64,000 bases of DNA from Bacteriovoracales bacterium (lineage in GTDB: Bacteria; Bdellovibrionota; Bacteriovoracia; Bacteriovoracales; Bacteriovoracaceae): assembly GCA_030149295.1 (NCBI GenBank), contig JASBRV010000135.1, positions 124,001-188,000 of the forward strand. The letters run 5' to 3'. This document shows, piece after piece, positions 16,171-24,973 of this stretch. The translations under genes and the position numbers were made by a program. How positions within the stretch are numbered: position 1 is the stretch's first letter; each line of letters opens with the position of its first letter. Under the pieces are notes generated by a model that saw only the letters and a list, made by a program, of their open reading frames with translations, made no database searches and was not told where the DNA came from.

Positions 16171-16866
16171 TTAGGGATGTCTAAAGAAGGCTTGAAGAAA
16201 TGCTCTCTCATTTCTCTCAAGTTTATGAGAAAGCTCCTTAGCAAAGCCAGTATCTAAGAGCTCTTGACTGTGTATTTTGTAAAGCGCATTGTTCGGTTGT
16301 TTGAAAAACCTTCTTCGGTTTTTCATAACATAGGCTTTATTAACTCCTTCAAACTCAGAGAAGTAACGTGCCATACTTCTGGTGCTTTGAACGGGAATAC
16401 GCCTGCCAAAAAATTTCACAAGAGTTCTATGCACACCTAGGTTGATAAGGGGATCATCGCCGGCGATTCTATTTTCTCCTTTAAGAAAAAGAGTGGTGCA
16501 CATAGAGGAGCATCGGCCATCGAGATAGGTCGTTAAACTCTTTTTCCCTTTTTTAGTAATAAGGGTGTTGATGAAGGACTTATGTTTTTGAACGGAGCCT
16601 CCTCCTCCATAGCGAATATAAAGGTGGATTTCTTTATTGCTTTTCACTTGCTTGAGAAACTTTTCAACTGGGTCAAAGTTTATGTCGCTGAGAGTTCCGT
16701 ACCAAGTAATGAGCTCTTGAGTCTTATTCCTATAGAGTCTCAAAGCCAAATATTCGTTTTCTTGCTTTAAAGAAACTTCCTCGACCAAACTCATACCTCG
16801 GGCATCAAATGATAGGGCATAAAAAGAGAGTAAGAAGATAAAGCATTGTTTCGAGGGTTTAATCAT
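16171..16866 (-). CDS. Periplasmic ClpP-fold (COG3904-like) protein
   Basis: A 231-residue exported protein; residues 1-24 are a signal peptide. YGGGGSV (about 86-92), RCSSMCTTLFLKG (S121 at the nucleophile position) and LGVHR (H146) follow the ClpP/crotonase layout of oxyanion glycines, Ser and His seen in the predicted periplasmic COG3904 family. Whether it is an active peptidase is unproven. The start at 16866 is chosen because the signal peptide begins there; an earlier ATG at 16962 adds an unlikely extension. It is transcribed towards the ATP-grasp and papain-like genes and could be the first gene of that unit. Confidence 0.65.
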   Translation of the reverse strand: MIKPSKQCFIFLLSFYALSFDARGMSLVEEVSLKQENEYLALRLYRNKTQELITWYGTLSDINFDPVEKFLKQVKSNKEIHLYIRYGGGGSVQKHKSFINTLITKKGKKSLTTYLDGRCSSMCTTLFLKGENRIAGDDPLINLGVHRTLVKFFGRRIPVQSTRSMARYFSEFEGVNKAYVMKNRRRFFKQPNNALYKIHSQELLDTGFAKELSHKLERNERAFLQAFFRHP

Positions 16867-17178
16867 AGGGTTCTCTTTTAGTGGGGTTTTAGTGAGGCTA
16901 ATATAAGGGAAAAGGGGATTGTGTGGTGCGCAAGCTGAAGAATTTACAGGCTTTCTATCCAATGGAGTTCACATAAACGATAGTTTCTTCAAGATTTTCC
17001 CTTTCAGTGGCAAGTGTGCGGGGTTGGATTAATGGCTAAGTTTATTGAGAATATTATTATCCAGAAATCATTAGAGATAGGTCGCCTCATTGTGATGGGA
17101 AGTAGCCTGATTTCATGTTCATCAAATTCCTTAAAAAGGGCCGTGCCTAACTTTGCTAAGTCCTCGGAAAGGCGTACC

Positions 17179-17337
17179 ATGAGGATAGAACTCATGCGCT
17201 TATGGGCGGAAATGGAGTATTTTCGCCTTATGGGAGATGAAGTAAAGGCGAGTTCTCTAGAGAGAGATTATGCCATTTTAGAGCGCGAGATAACCAAATT
17301 GGAGCTCGAATCAGAAAACTCTCTGTCTTCACGATAA
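17179..17337 (+). CDS. Small helical protein upstream of yihY
   Basis: A 52-residue reading frame beginning at an ATG preceded by GGAAAGG (17168-17174). RLWAEMEYFRLMGDEVKASSLERD looks like one long amphipathic or coiled-coil helix with a second shorter one. The frame continues upstream without a stop to about 17014, where an alternative lipoprotein-like start (SLISC) would give 107 residues, but that version lacks a ribosome site. The stop is immediately before the YihY coding region, suggesting coupling. No family is recognised. Confidence 0.5.
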   Translation: MRIELMRLWAEMEYFRLMGDEVKASSLERDYAILEREITKLELESENSLSSR

Positions 17338-17363
17338 TTTTCAAAGAAGCCTGGAAACTCTAT

Positions 17364-18119
17364 GTGAGAAGGCATGCTTCTCAATTTGCAGCAGCGAGCT
17401 CATTCTATATCATTCTTACCATTGTTCCTTTCCTTCTCCTTATGACCAGAGTTGTGGGACTTTTTTTTAGCGGACCACAAGAGGTTTTTGAGTATGTCGT
17501 AGAGCTTTCAGGGCAAACATTTCCAGAGATTGCTCCAGAACTTCTTTTAAAAATCAAGAATCTGGTAGCAAAGCCACTTTTCGGTGGGACCTCCTTTACT
17601 TTGATTAACAGTATTGTTCTTGTGGCTTCTTGCCTGACGTTTTTTAATTCACTTTGGTCGGGACTCTTTCTTTTGAGTGGGGATAAAATGTATTTATCTT
17701 GGAAAAGGCACTTGAGAGGTTTTGCCCTGTTGGGTCTTATGATCTTAATTGTCTTTTTCTCTTTTCTTTTACAGCCCTTGTTTAGATGGATCGGACTTCC
17801 CTTTGGAAGTTTACTTTGGCAGTTCTTTTTATTTTGGCTCGCTTTCACTGTAGCCTTTCACTGGCTTTTTGGGGCACAAGGAAAAAAGAGGGAAGCTGCT
17901 CTCGCAAGTGGTGTTTTCGTTCTCCTTCTTATTAGCTCGAAAGGTTTATTTTGGTTATACCTTTATCTCATTCGCCAATCAGTAGCAGTCAATTACGGAG
18001 AATACTACCTGATATTTGTAGGAGCTCTATGGGTTTACTTTTTGATGAATCTTTTCTTTTATTGTTTGAGCCTATGTATTGTAATGAGGGACAAAGACCC
18101 TTTTCAAGAGGGAGATTAG
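17364..18119 (+). CDS. YihY/BrkB-family inner membrane protein
   Basis: At least 251 residues with six hydrophobic helices and the family pattern AAASSFYIILTIVPFLLL near the N-terminus, plus KGLFWLYLYLIRQSVAVNYG later. The family's function is unsettled. The GTG at 17364 is the only conventional start, yet the frame upstream (17337-17363) codes residues IFKEAWKLY, which match the usual family N-terminus. Real translation may begin at the ATT at 17337, overlapping the upstream TAA by one base. It is followed at 40 bases by yggT. Confidence 0.82.
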   Translation: MRRHASQFAAASSFYIILTIVPFLLLMTRVVGLFFSGPQEVFEYVVELSGQTFPEIAPELLLKIKNLVAKPLFGGTSFTLINSIVLVASCLTFFNSLWSGLFLLSGDKMYLSWKRHLRGFALLGLMILIVFFSFLLQPLFRWIGLPFGSLLWQFFLFWLAFTVAFHWLFGAQGKKREAALASGVFVLLLISSKGLFWLYLYLIRQSVAVNYGEYYLIFVGALWVYFLMNLFFYCLSLCIVMRDKDPFQEGD

Positions 18120-18159
18120 GACTCTTGAAGTATGAAGCACTATCGGAGATAATAGACCA

Positions 18160-18381
18160 ATGATAAGGATACTCATTAACCTTTACATTCTTCTTCTTAT
18201 TGTCGACGTGATCCTGAGCTATCTTCCCCAATATCGTCACCATCAATGGGCAATGACCATTAAGAAAGCTGCGGATTTCACCTGTCGACCGATAAGAAAT
18301 GTGATGCCTCCAGATATGCCTTTCGACTTTTCGCCATTGATTGTGATCATGGCCCTTAACCTATTTGTTGCCCTCTTTTAG
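18160..18381 (+). CDS. YggT-family membrane protein
   Basis: A 73-residue protein with two hydrophobic helices (residues 3-20 and 57-73) and the YggT signature CRPIRNVMPPDMPFDFSP between them. YggT proteins sit in the inner membrane and have been tied to osmotic tolerance and to cell-division or photosystem placement, without a settled mechanism. This is a single-copy short form. GGAG lies upstream at about 18148. It is co-directional with yihY and probably co-transcribed. Confidence 0.85.
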   Translation: MIRILINLYILLLIVDVILSYLPQYRHHQWAMTIKKAADFTCRPIRNVMPPDMPFDFSPLIVIMALNLFVALF

Positions 18382-18474
18382 AGAACTCAAGACGGTAAAC
18401 TTGTCATTGCGTGTCTTTTTATTCAAAATATTAAATAGACCTGTTTCAAGGATGAATACTAAGGTGGTTTTATA

Positions 18475-19314
18475 ATGTCACGAATGACGTTGGATCTTAA
18501 CACTCTCGCTCAAGAGACACTTGAGCTTTCAGAAAATATTCGCGCCAATATGGGTAAGGAGTTCCTTGAAGCTCATCAGGGAGAGTTTGTCTTTGATGAA
18601 AATTGGGAAAATAAGTGGGATGAGACTTCAGGTGGGATCCAAGAAGAGTCGATTCCAGAAGCTCCCGGTCTTTTTTATAAGCTAGAAAAAGGAATTTCTA
18701 CTTTTTGTCTTAGAGGTGCGGTCTCTGAAGATCTTTCCTATGATATGGAGATATTAGAAAGCGGAGAGGGAGAACTTAGTCAGAAATTAAAACTTACTGG
18801 TGATGAAGATCACGAACATATAGGATTCTTTGCTTGTAAAGATCTTGCCATTGCTGAGACGATTTATGATCAAATGATTAATAGACGCTTTCCCCGGCAG
18901 GAGGCCATGCTTTGTAACCTAAGTGATCCTGGATTCTCTTGGTGGATGGATAAAGGACCCCTAGGGTTTAAAGTTTATTTTCAAAGCCATGGCATCGAAA
19001 GAGATGATTCACTTCTTCAGCTGGGGCCATTGGGTGATCCTATGATTGCGGCCCGAAGGCTAAGCCGTTCATTAAGCTATTTAAAAAATCTTTTTCCCGT
19101 TAATGAGTTTTCCGCAACTGATAAATCTTTCATGGTTAGTACCACACCATCTGCTCAGGCTAAGATGGAGAAGTTCTTTTTGCTTTTTGAAACAGGAGAG
19201 GACTCTCTTTTATCAGAGGATTTAATCCAAAATGATCCTACATTTTCTCTTTATCTCCGTGAAATAGCTGCTTTGCGTAGATTCTGGCTGCAAGCGACAG
19301 TTGATTGTTTTTAA
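18475..19314 (+). CDS. Hypothetical cytoplasmic protein
   Basis: A 279-residue acidic protein that I do not recognise. It has no signal peptide or membrane segment. The first 60 residues are helical and acidic, the middle (residues 65-200) alternates strands, with CNLSDPGFSWWMDKGPLGFKVY as a distinctive aromatic patch, and the last part has helices around ARRLSRSLSYLKNLF. AAGGTGG eight bases before the ATG supports the start. It lies between yggT and the ftsB-like gene. Confidence 0.7.
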   Translation: MSRMTLDLNTLAQETLELSENIRANMGKEFLEAHQGEFVFDENWENKWDETSGGIQEESIPEAPGLFYKLEKGISTFCLRGAVSEDLSYDMEILESGEGELSQKLKLTGDEDHEHIGFFACKDLAIAETIYDQMINRRFPRQEAMLCNLSDPGFSWWMDKGPLGFKVYFQSHGIERDDSLLQLGPLGDPMIAARRLSRSLSYLKNLFPVNEFSATDKSFMVSTTPSAQAKMEKFFLLFETGEDSLLSEDLIQNDPTFSLYLREIAALRRFWLQATVDCF

Positions 19315-19372
19315 AACTGAGTAAAGCACTTTTGTCTTGCAGTAAATGGCGGGGGACATTAAACTTGTAATT

Positions 19373-19405
19373 ACAGGACGTTAACGCCAATAAAAACAGG
19401 ACGTT
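19373..19405 (+). repeat. Direct repeat ACAGGACGTT in the ftsB-like leader
   Basis: Two exact copies of ACAGGACGTT begin at 19373 and 19396, 23 bases apart. The second contains the AGGA that probably serves as ribosome site for the GTG at 19409. It may be a regulator or translation-control site, or chance. Confidence 0.4.
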
Positions 19406-19408
19406 TTT

Positions 19409-20062
19409 GTGGAATTTTCATTTGAATCAGAAAGGCCCAGGCCAAAATCTGCGGCTTCATCATCTTCTAATATCGGATCTGACAGATTACGAAAGGCGAT
19501 TGAGAGAAATCGTGCCAAGCAAGCAAAGCGTGAGAGTGGAGCTTCTACTTCTAGTCCGGCTCAGGCGGCATCGCGCCGAACAATAGGCTCGCAAGACAAT
19601 GTTGAATTTACAACAACGCTGAGAAAGGGAAACCATCGTGCCCCTGCACCTGTCAGTTACGGGAGTGCTAAAGAACCTACCGTTGTCACGAGAACGGCAA
19701 GAAAGAGTACGACCAAAACTTTAGCAAAGGCTAAACCAAGAACTCGCACAACGAGGAAAAAAAGTAAGATTCTTCAAAGTACTAATGAGTATGTCGTAAA
19801 GGGAATTTGGGTTTTCTGCGCCATCTTACTTTTGCGTTTGGTTTTCTCAGATGGTGGTGTGAGAGATTTTTATGCTAAGAAGGAAGTTCTTCAAGGCCGT
19901 CATAAAGAATTAGCTCGTATTGAGGAAGAAAATAAAAATCTTCTCAAAGAAATCGATCATCTTAAAAAAGATCCCCAATACCAAAAGAAGGTTGTGAGAG
20001 AGCATCTTGGCTATATTGCCAAAGACGAGTATCTGATTTTATTTCCAGAGCAAGTTAATTAA
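19409..20062 (+). CDS. FtsB/DivIC-like septum formation initiator with basic N-terminal tail
   Basis: A 217-residue protein. Residues 1-125 are low-complexity and basic (many Arg, Lys, Ser, Thr). They are followed by one transmembrane segment (VKGIWVFCAILLLRLVF, about 131-147) and a coiled coil (LQGRHKELARIEEENKNLLKEI), then the short FtsB-like tail VREHLGYIAKDEYLILF. FtsB links the late division proteins FtsL and FtsQ. Typical FtsB is about 100 residues, so the cytoplasmic extension is unusual and could bind DNA or RNA (inference). The start is GTG. The stop overlaps that of ftsH by eight bases. Confidence 0.75.
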   Translation: MEFSFESERPRPKSAASSSSNIGSDRLRKAIERNRAKQAKRESGASTSSPAQAASRRTIGSQDNVEFTTTLRKGNHRAPAPVSYGSAKEPTVVTRTARKSTTKTLAKAKPRTRTTRKKSKILQSTNEYVVKGIWVFCAILLLRLVFSDGGVRDFYAKKEVLQGRHKELARIEEENKNLLKEIDHLKKDPQYQKKVVREHLGYIAKDEYLILFPEQVN

Positions 20063-21890
20063 AAATCTTAGCGATTTCTTCTTTATCGAGTGTTTCTGAA
20101 TTAAAGAGTTTGTCAGAGAGTTCCTCTAATTTAGACTTATTCTCTTCCAGTAAATTCATCACAAAAGTTTCACGCTCTTTTAAAATGGAGTGAACTTCAT
20201 CATCGATTTTCTTTGCTGTTTCCTCTGAAAAGTCATTTGGACGACTAATTTCTTTGCCGAGAAAAGGATGAGTATTGTCGAGGTCATAAGAGGTCAGACC
20301 GAAGCTGTCGCTCATACCAAAGTTGGCGACCATATTGCGCGCAATTTTTGTCGCTCGTTTAAGGTCGTCCTGAGCCCCTGTTGTAATGTCACCAATAAGA
20401 AGTCTCTCGGCCATGCGACCACCTAATAAAATGGCGATTTGAGTAAGTAGATAACTTTTAGAGTGATTGACTTGATCTTCTTTTGGAGTTTGTTCTGTGA
20501 AGCCTAGGGCACGACCTCTAGGAATAATAGTGATTTTGGTTACGGGATTTGAGTGGGGAGAGAGGATGGCCACTACTGCGTGTCCTGATTCATGAACAGC
20601 GACGACTCTTTTTTGCTCTTGAGAGAGGTGTTCATCTCTTGGATTTCCCATAAGAACTTTGTCTCTCGCTTCTGAGAAATGGTGTGCATTCACAGTTTTT
20701 TGCTTTTCTCTTGCAGCGAGAAGGGCGGCTTCATTAACCAAGTTTTTTAGCTCTGCTCCAGAAAAGCCTGGAGTAGATTTGGCGATGTCTTCTAGATTAA
20801 CGTTTTTATCCACAGGAATTTTTTTTGCATGAATTTCGAGGATAGCCGCTCTAGATTTAACCATAGGGAGATCCATAACCACTTGGCGATCAAAGCGACC
20901 AGGGCGAGTTAGGGCACTATCCAAGACATCTGGACGATTGGTAGCCGCTAAAACCACAACGGATTCGCCTGTAGAGAATCCATCCATTTCGGCGAGGATT
21001 TGATTAAGGGTTTGCTCTCTTTCATCATGACCACCGCCAAGTCCGGTACCGCGGGAGCGACCAATGGAATCAATCTCGTCGATAAAAATAATAGAAGGCG
21101 CTTTTTCTTTTGCTTCTTTAAAAAGTTTTCTTACTCGACTTGCCCCCATACCAACATAAAGTTCAATGAACTCAGAGCCACTTAAACTAAAAAAAGGAAC
21201 GCCAGCTTCTCCTGCTACAGCTTTGGCCATAAGAGTTTTTCCTGTTCCCGGAGGGCCTACCATAAGTACCCCTCGAGGTAGTTGGGCACCCATTTCGTTA
21301 AAATGTTCAGGAGTTTTTAAAAAATCGACAATTTCATGCAGGTCAGTCTTAGCATTTTGACTCCCGGCCACATCGTCAAAAGTGACATTGGTGCTTTTTT
21401 CTAGTTCAAACTTTTTATCTTCACCCATAAAAGGTGGACGACCCATTCCCCCCATTTTTTTATTGAGACTACGAGAAGAAAAATAGAAAAATCCTATAAT
21501 AAAGATCCAAGGGAGAAAACTAATGAGCACTCGAGTCCATGTTTCATTTTCTTCATTCTTAGCCTTGATTTCAATGCCACGGGATTGAATCATATTGAGA
21601 AGGTTGGGGTTTTCTATTTGAGGCAAAGGGCTTATCAGTATGAAGGGCTTGGAGTTCTCACTATCAGCTGAGGAGACTCTCTCTTGTGCCATAATAACTT
21701 TCTCTTTAAAAGTAACAGATGAGACTTGGCCACTTTCGATCGCCTTGATGATTTCAGAGTAGGCTACTTTCTTTTCTTTCAGTTCTTGGCCAGTTTTTCC
21801 TAGGTAGCTTGAAACGGAAAGTGCAATGAGAAATAAGAAAAGCCATAAGGCCAATGTCTTATTGGGTTTAATTTTTTCTTTGGCAGACAT
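20055..21890 (-). CDS. ftsH: ATP-dependent zinc metalloprotease FtsH
   Basis: A 611-residue inner-membrane AAA protease that degrades unneeded or damaged membrane and regulatory proteins. Two membrane helices (about 12-30 and 121-138) flank a periplasmic loop. Walker A GPPGTGKT (212-219), Walker B IIFIDE (267-272), the second-region-of-homology arginines ([10 protein letters not shown]) and the zinc site HESGH (433-437) are all intact. GAGGA precedes the ATG. The order differs from the common tilS-ftsH layout: here it follows a DUF192 gene by nine bases on the same strand. Confidence 0.97.
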   Translation of the reverse strand: MSAKEKIKPNKTLALWLFLFLIALSVSSYLGKTGQELKEKKVAYSEIIKAIESGQVSSVTFKEKVIMAQERVSSADSENSKPFILISPLPQIENPNLLNMIQSRGIEIKAKNEENETWTRVLISFLPWIFIIGFFYFSSRSLNKKMGGMGRPPFMGEDKKFELEKSTNVTFDDVAGSQNAKTDLHEIVDFLKTPEHFNEMGAQLPRGVLMVGPPGTGKTLMAKAVAGEAGVPFFSLSGSEFIELYVGMGASRVRKLFKEAKEKAPSIIFIDEIDSIGRSRGTGLGGGHDEREQTLNQILAEMDGFSTGESVVVLAATNRPDVLDSALTRPGRFDRQVVMDLPMVKSRAAILEIHAKKIPVDKNVNLEDIAKSTPGFSGAELKNLVNEAALLAAREKQKTVNAHHFSEARDKVLMGNPRDEHLSQEQKRVVAVHESGHAVVAILSPHSNPVTKITIIPRGRALGFTEQTPKEDQVNHSKSYLLTQIAILLGGRMAERLLIGDITTGAQDDLKRATKIARNMVANFGMSDSFGLTSYDLDNTHPFLGKEISRPNDFSEETAKKIDDEVHSILKERETFVMNLLEENKSKLEELSDKLFNSETLDKEEIAKIFN

Positions 21891-21899
21891 ATTGATCCT

Positions 21900-22445
21900 C
21901 TAGTTCGTCTTTTTAATTGGACTTAACTTTTGTCCGACTTGGAGAGACTTGCTTAGGGGTGAGGAGCTCGCTAATTCTAAAACATAGCGGGCCATGACCA
22001 CGGGGGTGCGAGCAATTTTAGGCGGCTCTTTCATTCCTGGATGTGCTGGCACCTTTCTCTCAACGTGGATAATAGTATATTCGGTATCAAGAAAAAAGAT
22101 GTCGAGATCGATGAATGTATTGGGCATCCAAAAACTTCTTGGACCTGTCTTTGGATAGACAAAGAACATAGCTTCATTTTCTTTGAGTTGTTCAGGCTTA
22201 ACACCGCTAAGACCTTGGGTTTGTTCTTTTGTGCTACGAGCAACATAGGCCTTAATTAAGCTACCATTAACTGTGGCAAAGGATTTTTGCTCATAAGACT
22301 TGAAATCAGCATAGACTTTACCTGCCTCTGATGCACTGTGTTCACTATCGCTATGGCAACTCAAGCTCAAGCAAGAAAAAAGCAAGAGTAACAATTGGAA
22401 TTTTTTGAGGAAATGATGGTCGGTTTGCGTTATAGTCGGCTTCAT
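21900..22445 (-). CDS. DUF192-family lipoprotein
   Basis: A 181-residue protein with signal sequence and a lipobox-like LSLSC, then the DUF192 domain: ARSTKEQTQGLSG, FFVYPKTGPRSFWMPNTFIDLDIFF and LEL near the end are family hallmarks. The family's role is unknown; members are secreted or membrane-anchored. The ATG at 22445 is chosen because the longer form from 22490 would overlap the divergent aspS start. No Shine-Dalgarno is visible; a weak -10 (TATTCT) lies seven bases upstream. It is followed closely by ftsH. Confidence 0.82.
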   Translation of the reverse strand: MKPTITQTDHHFLKKFQLLLLLFSCLSLSCHSDSEHSASEAGKVYADFKSYEQKSFATVNGSLIKAYVARSTKEQTQGLSGVKPEQLKENEAMFFVYPKTGPRSFWMPNTFIDLDIFFLDTEYTIIHVERKVPAHPGMKEPPKIARTPVVMARYVLELASSSPLSKSLQVGQKLSPIKKTN

Positions 22446-22474
22446 AGCGATAGAATACTGAGGAGAAGTACACA

Positions 22475-24262
22475 ATGGCCACTCAATCAATTGGAAATCA
22501 AGGACTTTTACGCACTCATACCTGCGGGGAGTTGCGTGAGGATCAGGTCGGGACGAAAGTCACTCTGTGTGGCTGGGTCAACAAGTCGAGAGACCTGGGG
22601 GGACTCTATTTTATCGACCTGCGTGATAAATATGGTCTTACTCAATTGAGTTTTAAGGAATTTAAGGGTGATGCCTCTCTTCTAAAAAAATGCCACCTTG
22701 AATCGACAATCATGGCAAAAGGAGAGGTTAGAATGCGACCTCCTGAAGCTCAAAACAAAAATATGACAACGGGCTCGATTGAAATCATGGTGGAAGAACT
22801 TGAAGTTCTTTCGGCCTGTGACATTGATAACCTGCCTTTCTTACCCCATGGGGAAAAAGAGGCGACAGAAAATCTTAAATTAAAGTATCGCTATTTGGAT
22901 TTGCGAACGAGTCGTCTCCAGGAAATTTTAAAAATTCGCTCTCAAGCGACAATTGACGTGAGAAATATTCTTAATGGTGAAGATTTCATTGAAGTCGAAA
23001 CACCCATCCTTTATAAGTCGACGCCAGAAGGCGCGCGAGATTATGTGGTTCCTTCACGAGTTCATCCGGGCCAAGTTTATGCCCTCCCTCAGTCACCACA
23101 AACCTTAAAGCAACTCCTCATGATTGGAGGAGCTGATAAATATTTTCAAATTTGTCGCTGCTTTCGTGATGAAGATCTAAGAGCTGATAGACAGCCTGAA
23201 TTTTCTCAAATTGATATTGAGGTTTCTTTTTCAACTCCTGAGTACATCAAATCAGTTGTCGAGAAGATTTTAAAGAAACTCTTTAAGTTAGAAGACTCAT
23301 TTTCCTTACCTGTGATGAGTTTTCAAGAGGCCGAAGAAAAATATGGATCTGATAAACCCGATCTACGTTTTGGTCTTGAGCAGAGAATAGTCACAGAACT
23401 TTTCAAAGACTCTGATTTCGCTGTTTTAAGTAAGCCTGCTAATGAAGGTGGTATGATCAAGGCAATGTTTGTTCCTGAATCAGATGGATCTTTTTCACGA
23501 AAGGATACTGATGGTTTTGTTGATGTCGTTAAGCCTCACGGTGGAAAAGGTGTTGCCTTCTTTAAAGTTAAGGATGGAGTGCGAAGTGCCGGCATTTCAA
23601 AGTTTGTTGATGATGCTCTTTTAAAGACATTAGAAGAATCAACTGGTTTCTCTGGTGACGGGACATGGCTTTTCTTTGCCGATAAAAATCACGATGTCGT
23701 TCACTCTAGTGCAGATGCTCTACGTAGGCATCTTGGAAAGAGTTTAGGTCTTATCCGAGAAGGTTATGCTTTTGCATGGATTAATGACTTTCCACTTTTT
23801 GAATATGATCAAGAAGAAGGTCGCTTCTATGCCAAGCACCACCCTTTTACCATGCCAAAAGTAGAGGACGTCGATAAATTCCTCCAAGGTGGAGAGAAAA
23901 ACTGGTCTCAGGTTCGTGCTGAAGCTTATGATGTGGTTTGTAACGGTTATGAATTAGGGGGAGGTTCGATTCGTATCCACAGAGGTGATGTTCAAAAGAG
24001 AATGTTTGAAGCCTTAGGCATGAGTGAAGAAGAGACTCAATCCCAATTCGGATTCTTTCTCGAAGCCCTTCGTTATGGTGTGCCTCCTCATGGTGGCTTA
24101 GCTTTTGGTCTTGATCGCCTGATTATGCTCATGACAGGAGCGGAGTCTATTCGCGATGTCATTGCCTTTCCTAAGACAACCTCTGCAACGGATCTCATGG
24201 CCCAAGCTCCTTCGAAGCCAAGTGCTGCTCAGCTAGAAGAGTTAAAGATAAAGCTTCTTTAG
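22475..24262 (+). CDS. aspS: Aspartyl-tRNA synthetase (bacterial type)
   Basis: A 595-residue class IIb synthetase that charges tRNA-Asp in the cytoplasm. It has an N-terminal OB-fold anticodon domain (VTLCGWVNKSRDLGGLYFIDLRD), class II motif 1 (FIEVETPIL), motif 2 (FRDEDLRADRQPEFSQID), the bacterial GAD insertion (about 285-420) and motif 3 (GLAFGLDRLIML). Length is as in E. coli (590). GAGGAG precedes the ATG at about 10 bases. The start is divergent from the DUF192 gene with only 29 bases between, so promoters must overlap coding sequence. Confidence 0.97.
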   Translation: MATQSIGNQGLLRTHTCGELREDQVGTKVTLCGWVNKSRDLGGLYFIDLRDKYGLTQLSFKEFKGDASLLKKCHLESTIMAKGEVRMRPPEAQNKNMTTGSIEIMVEELEVLSACDIDNLPFLPHGEKEATENLKLKYRYLDLRTSRLQEILKIRSQATIDVRNILNGEDFIEVETPILYKSTPEGARDYVVPSRVHPGQVYALPQSPQTLKQLLMIGGADKYFQICRCFRDEDLRADRQPEFSQIDIEVSFSTPEYIKSVVEKILKKLFKLEDSFSLPVMSFQEAEEKYGSDKPDLRFGLEQRIVTELFKDSDFAVLSKPANEGGMIKAMFVPESDGSFSRKDTDGFVDVVKPHGGKGVAFFKVKDGVRSAGISKFVDDALLKTLEESTGFSGDGTWLFFADKNHDVVHSSADALRRHLGKSLGLIREGYAFAWINDFPLFEYDQEEGRFYAKHHPFTMPKVEDVDKFLQGGEKNWSQVRAEAYDVVCNGYELGGGSIRIHRGDVQKRMFEALGMSEEETQSQFGFFLEALRYGVPPHGGLAFGLDRLIMLMTGAESIRDVIAFPKTTSATDLMAQAPSKPSAAQLEELKIKLL

Positions 24263-24274
24263 TTAAAAGAGATT

Positions 24275-24910
24275 TTAGCTGGCAAAAAGATCGAGTTGAT
24301 CATTTTCTTCAGTGAGAGATCCTTGGAGTTCTTCTTCTTTGTGTTGAAGAGCTTCAAACTCCTCATCAGTAAGAACCTCTGTTTGCGAGAATAGATCAGG
24401 AATTCCTCTTTCATCTTTTCTTAGAAAGACCAAAGCAAAGAGAATGCTGTAAGCAACATAGCATGTGGTGTAGCCCATCGTTCGCATAAAAGATTCCATA
24501 AAGGAAAGTTCATAGGGGTCTCCTTCATGGCTAACGACACGAAGATTGAATATTGTTTTTCCAATAGTCTTTCCATGTCCTAAATAAAGAGAAATCAAGA
24601 AATAAGAGAAGAAGGTAAAGACTAGAGTTTGAAGGCGCATCTGATAAAGGTTATCAACAAGGACTTCCTTAACTCTTGCAGGGGCCTTGAAGAAAGAGTC
24701 ATTTACAAAAACCATGTAAGAGAGAACGAGGGCCTTTTGAATAATACCTATAAAGAAAAGGTCCGTACAAAAAGCATAGAATCTCTTCTTTAGCTTGCCT
24801 TTGGTCAGGCTGTTGGGGACCTGATTAATTTTAGGCTCACTCCCGGCATTAGCTTGAGAGTGACTTTGGGGATTGGGAAATTTAATAATGTTATTCGACT
24901 CGAAACTCAT
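24275..24910 (-). CDS. RDD-family membrane protein
   Basis: A 211-residue protein with an RDD domain: FYAFCTDLFFIG (the Arg-Asp-Asp region, here LKKRF..CTD), three to four hydrophobic helices, and GKTIGKTIFNLRVVSHEG, the family's most recognisable segment. RDD proteins are small inner-membrane proteins of mostly unknown role; some are sodium/proton antiporters. The N-terminal 35 residues are polar, and the tail is very acidic. It is convergent with aspS (12 bases) and lies just downstream of mutS on the same strand. Confidence 0.82.
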   Translation of the reverse strand: MSFESNNIIKFPNPQSHSQANAGSEPKINQVPNSLTKGKLKKRFYAFCTDLFFIGIIQKALVLSYMVFVNDSFFKAPARVKEVLVDNLYQMRLQTLVFTFFSYFLISLYLGHGKTIGKTIFNLRVVSHEGDPYELSFMESFMRTMGYTTCYVAYSILFALVFLRKDERGIPDLFSQTEVLTDEEFEALQHKEEELQGSLTEENDQLDLFAS

Positions 24911-24973
24911 ACATCTTTATCGGTGATTTAATCCATGTGAATGAGGGAAAGAGACTCAGGAGGAAGAGTTTTC

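Noticed and set aside
17004-17195. Minus-strand 63-residue frame and the 107-residue version of the small plus-strand gene
   Set aside because: No ribosome site for either; the minus frame opposes the better supported 52-residue plus-strand frame with GGAAAGG.
23950-23975. GGTTCGATTCG resembling a tRNA T-loop
   Set aside because: It lies within the aspS coding sequence, and no acceptor stem surrounds it.
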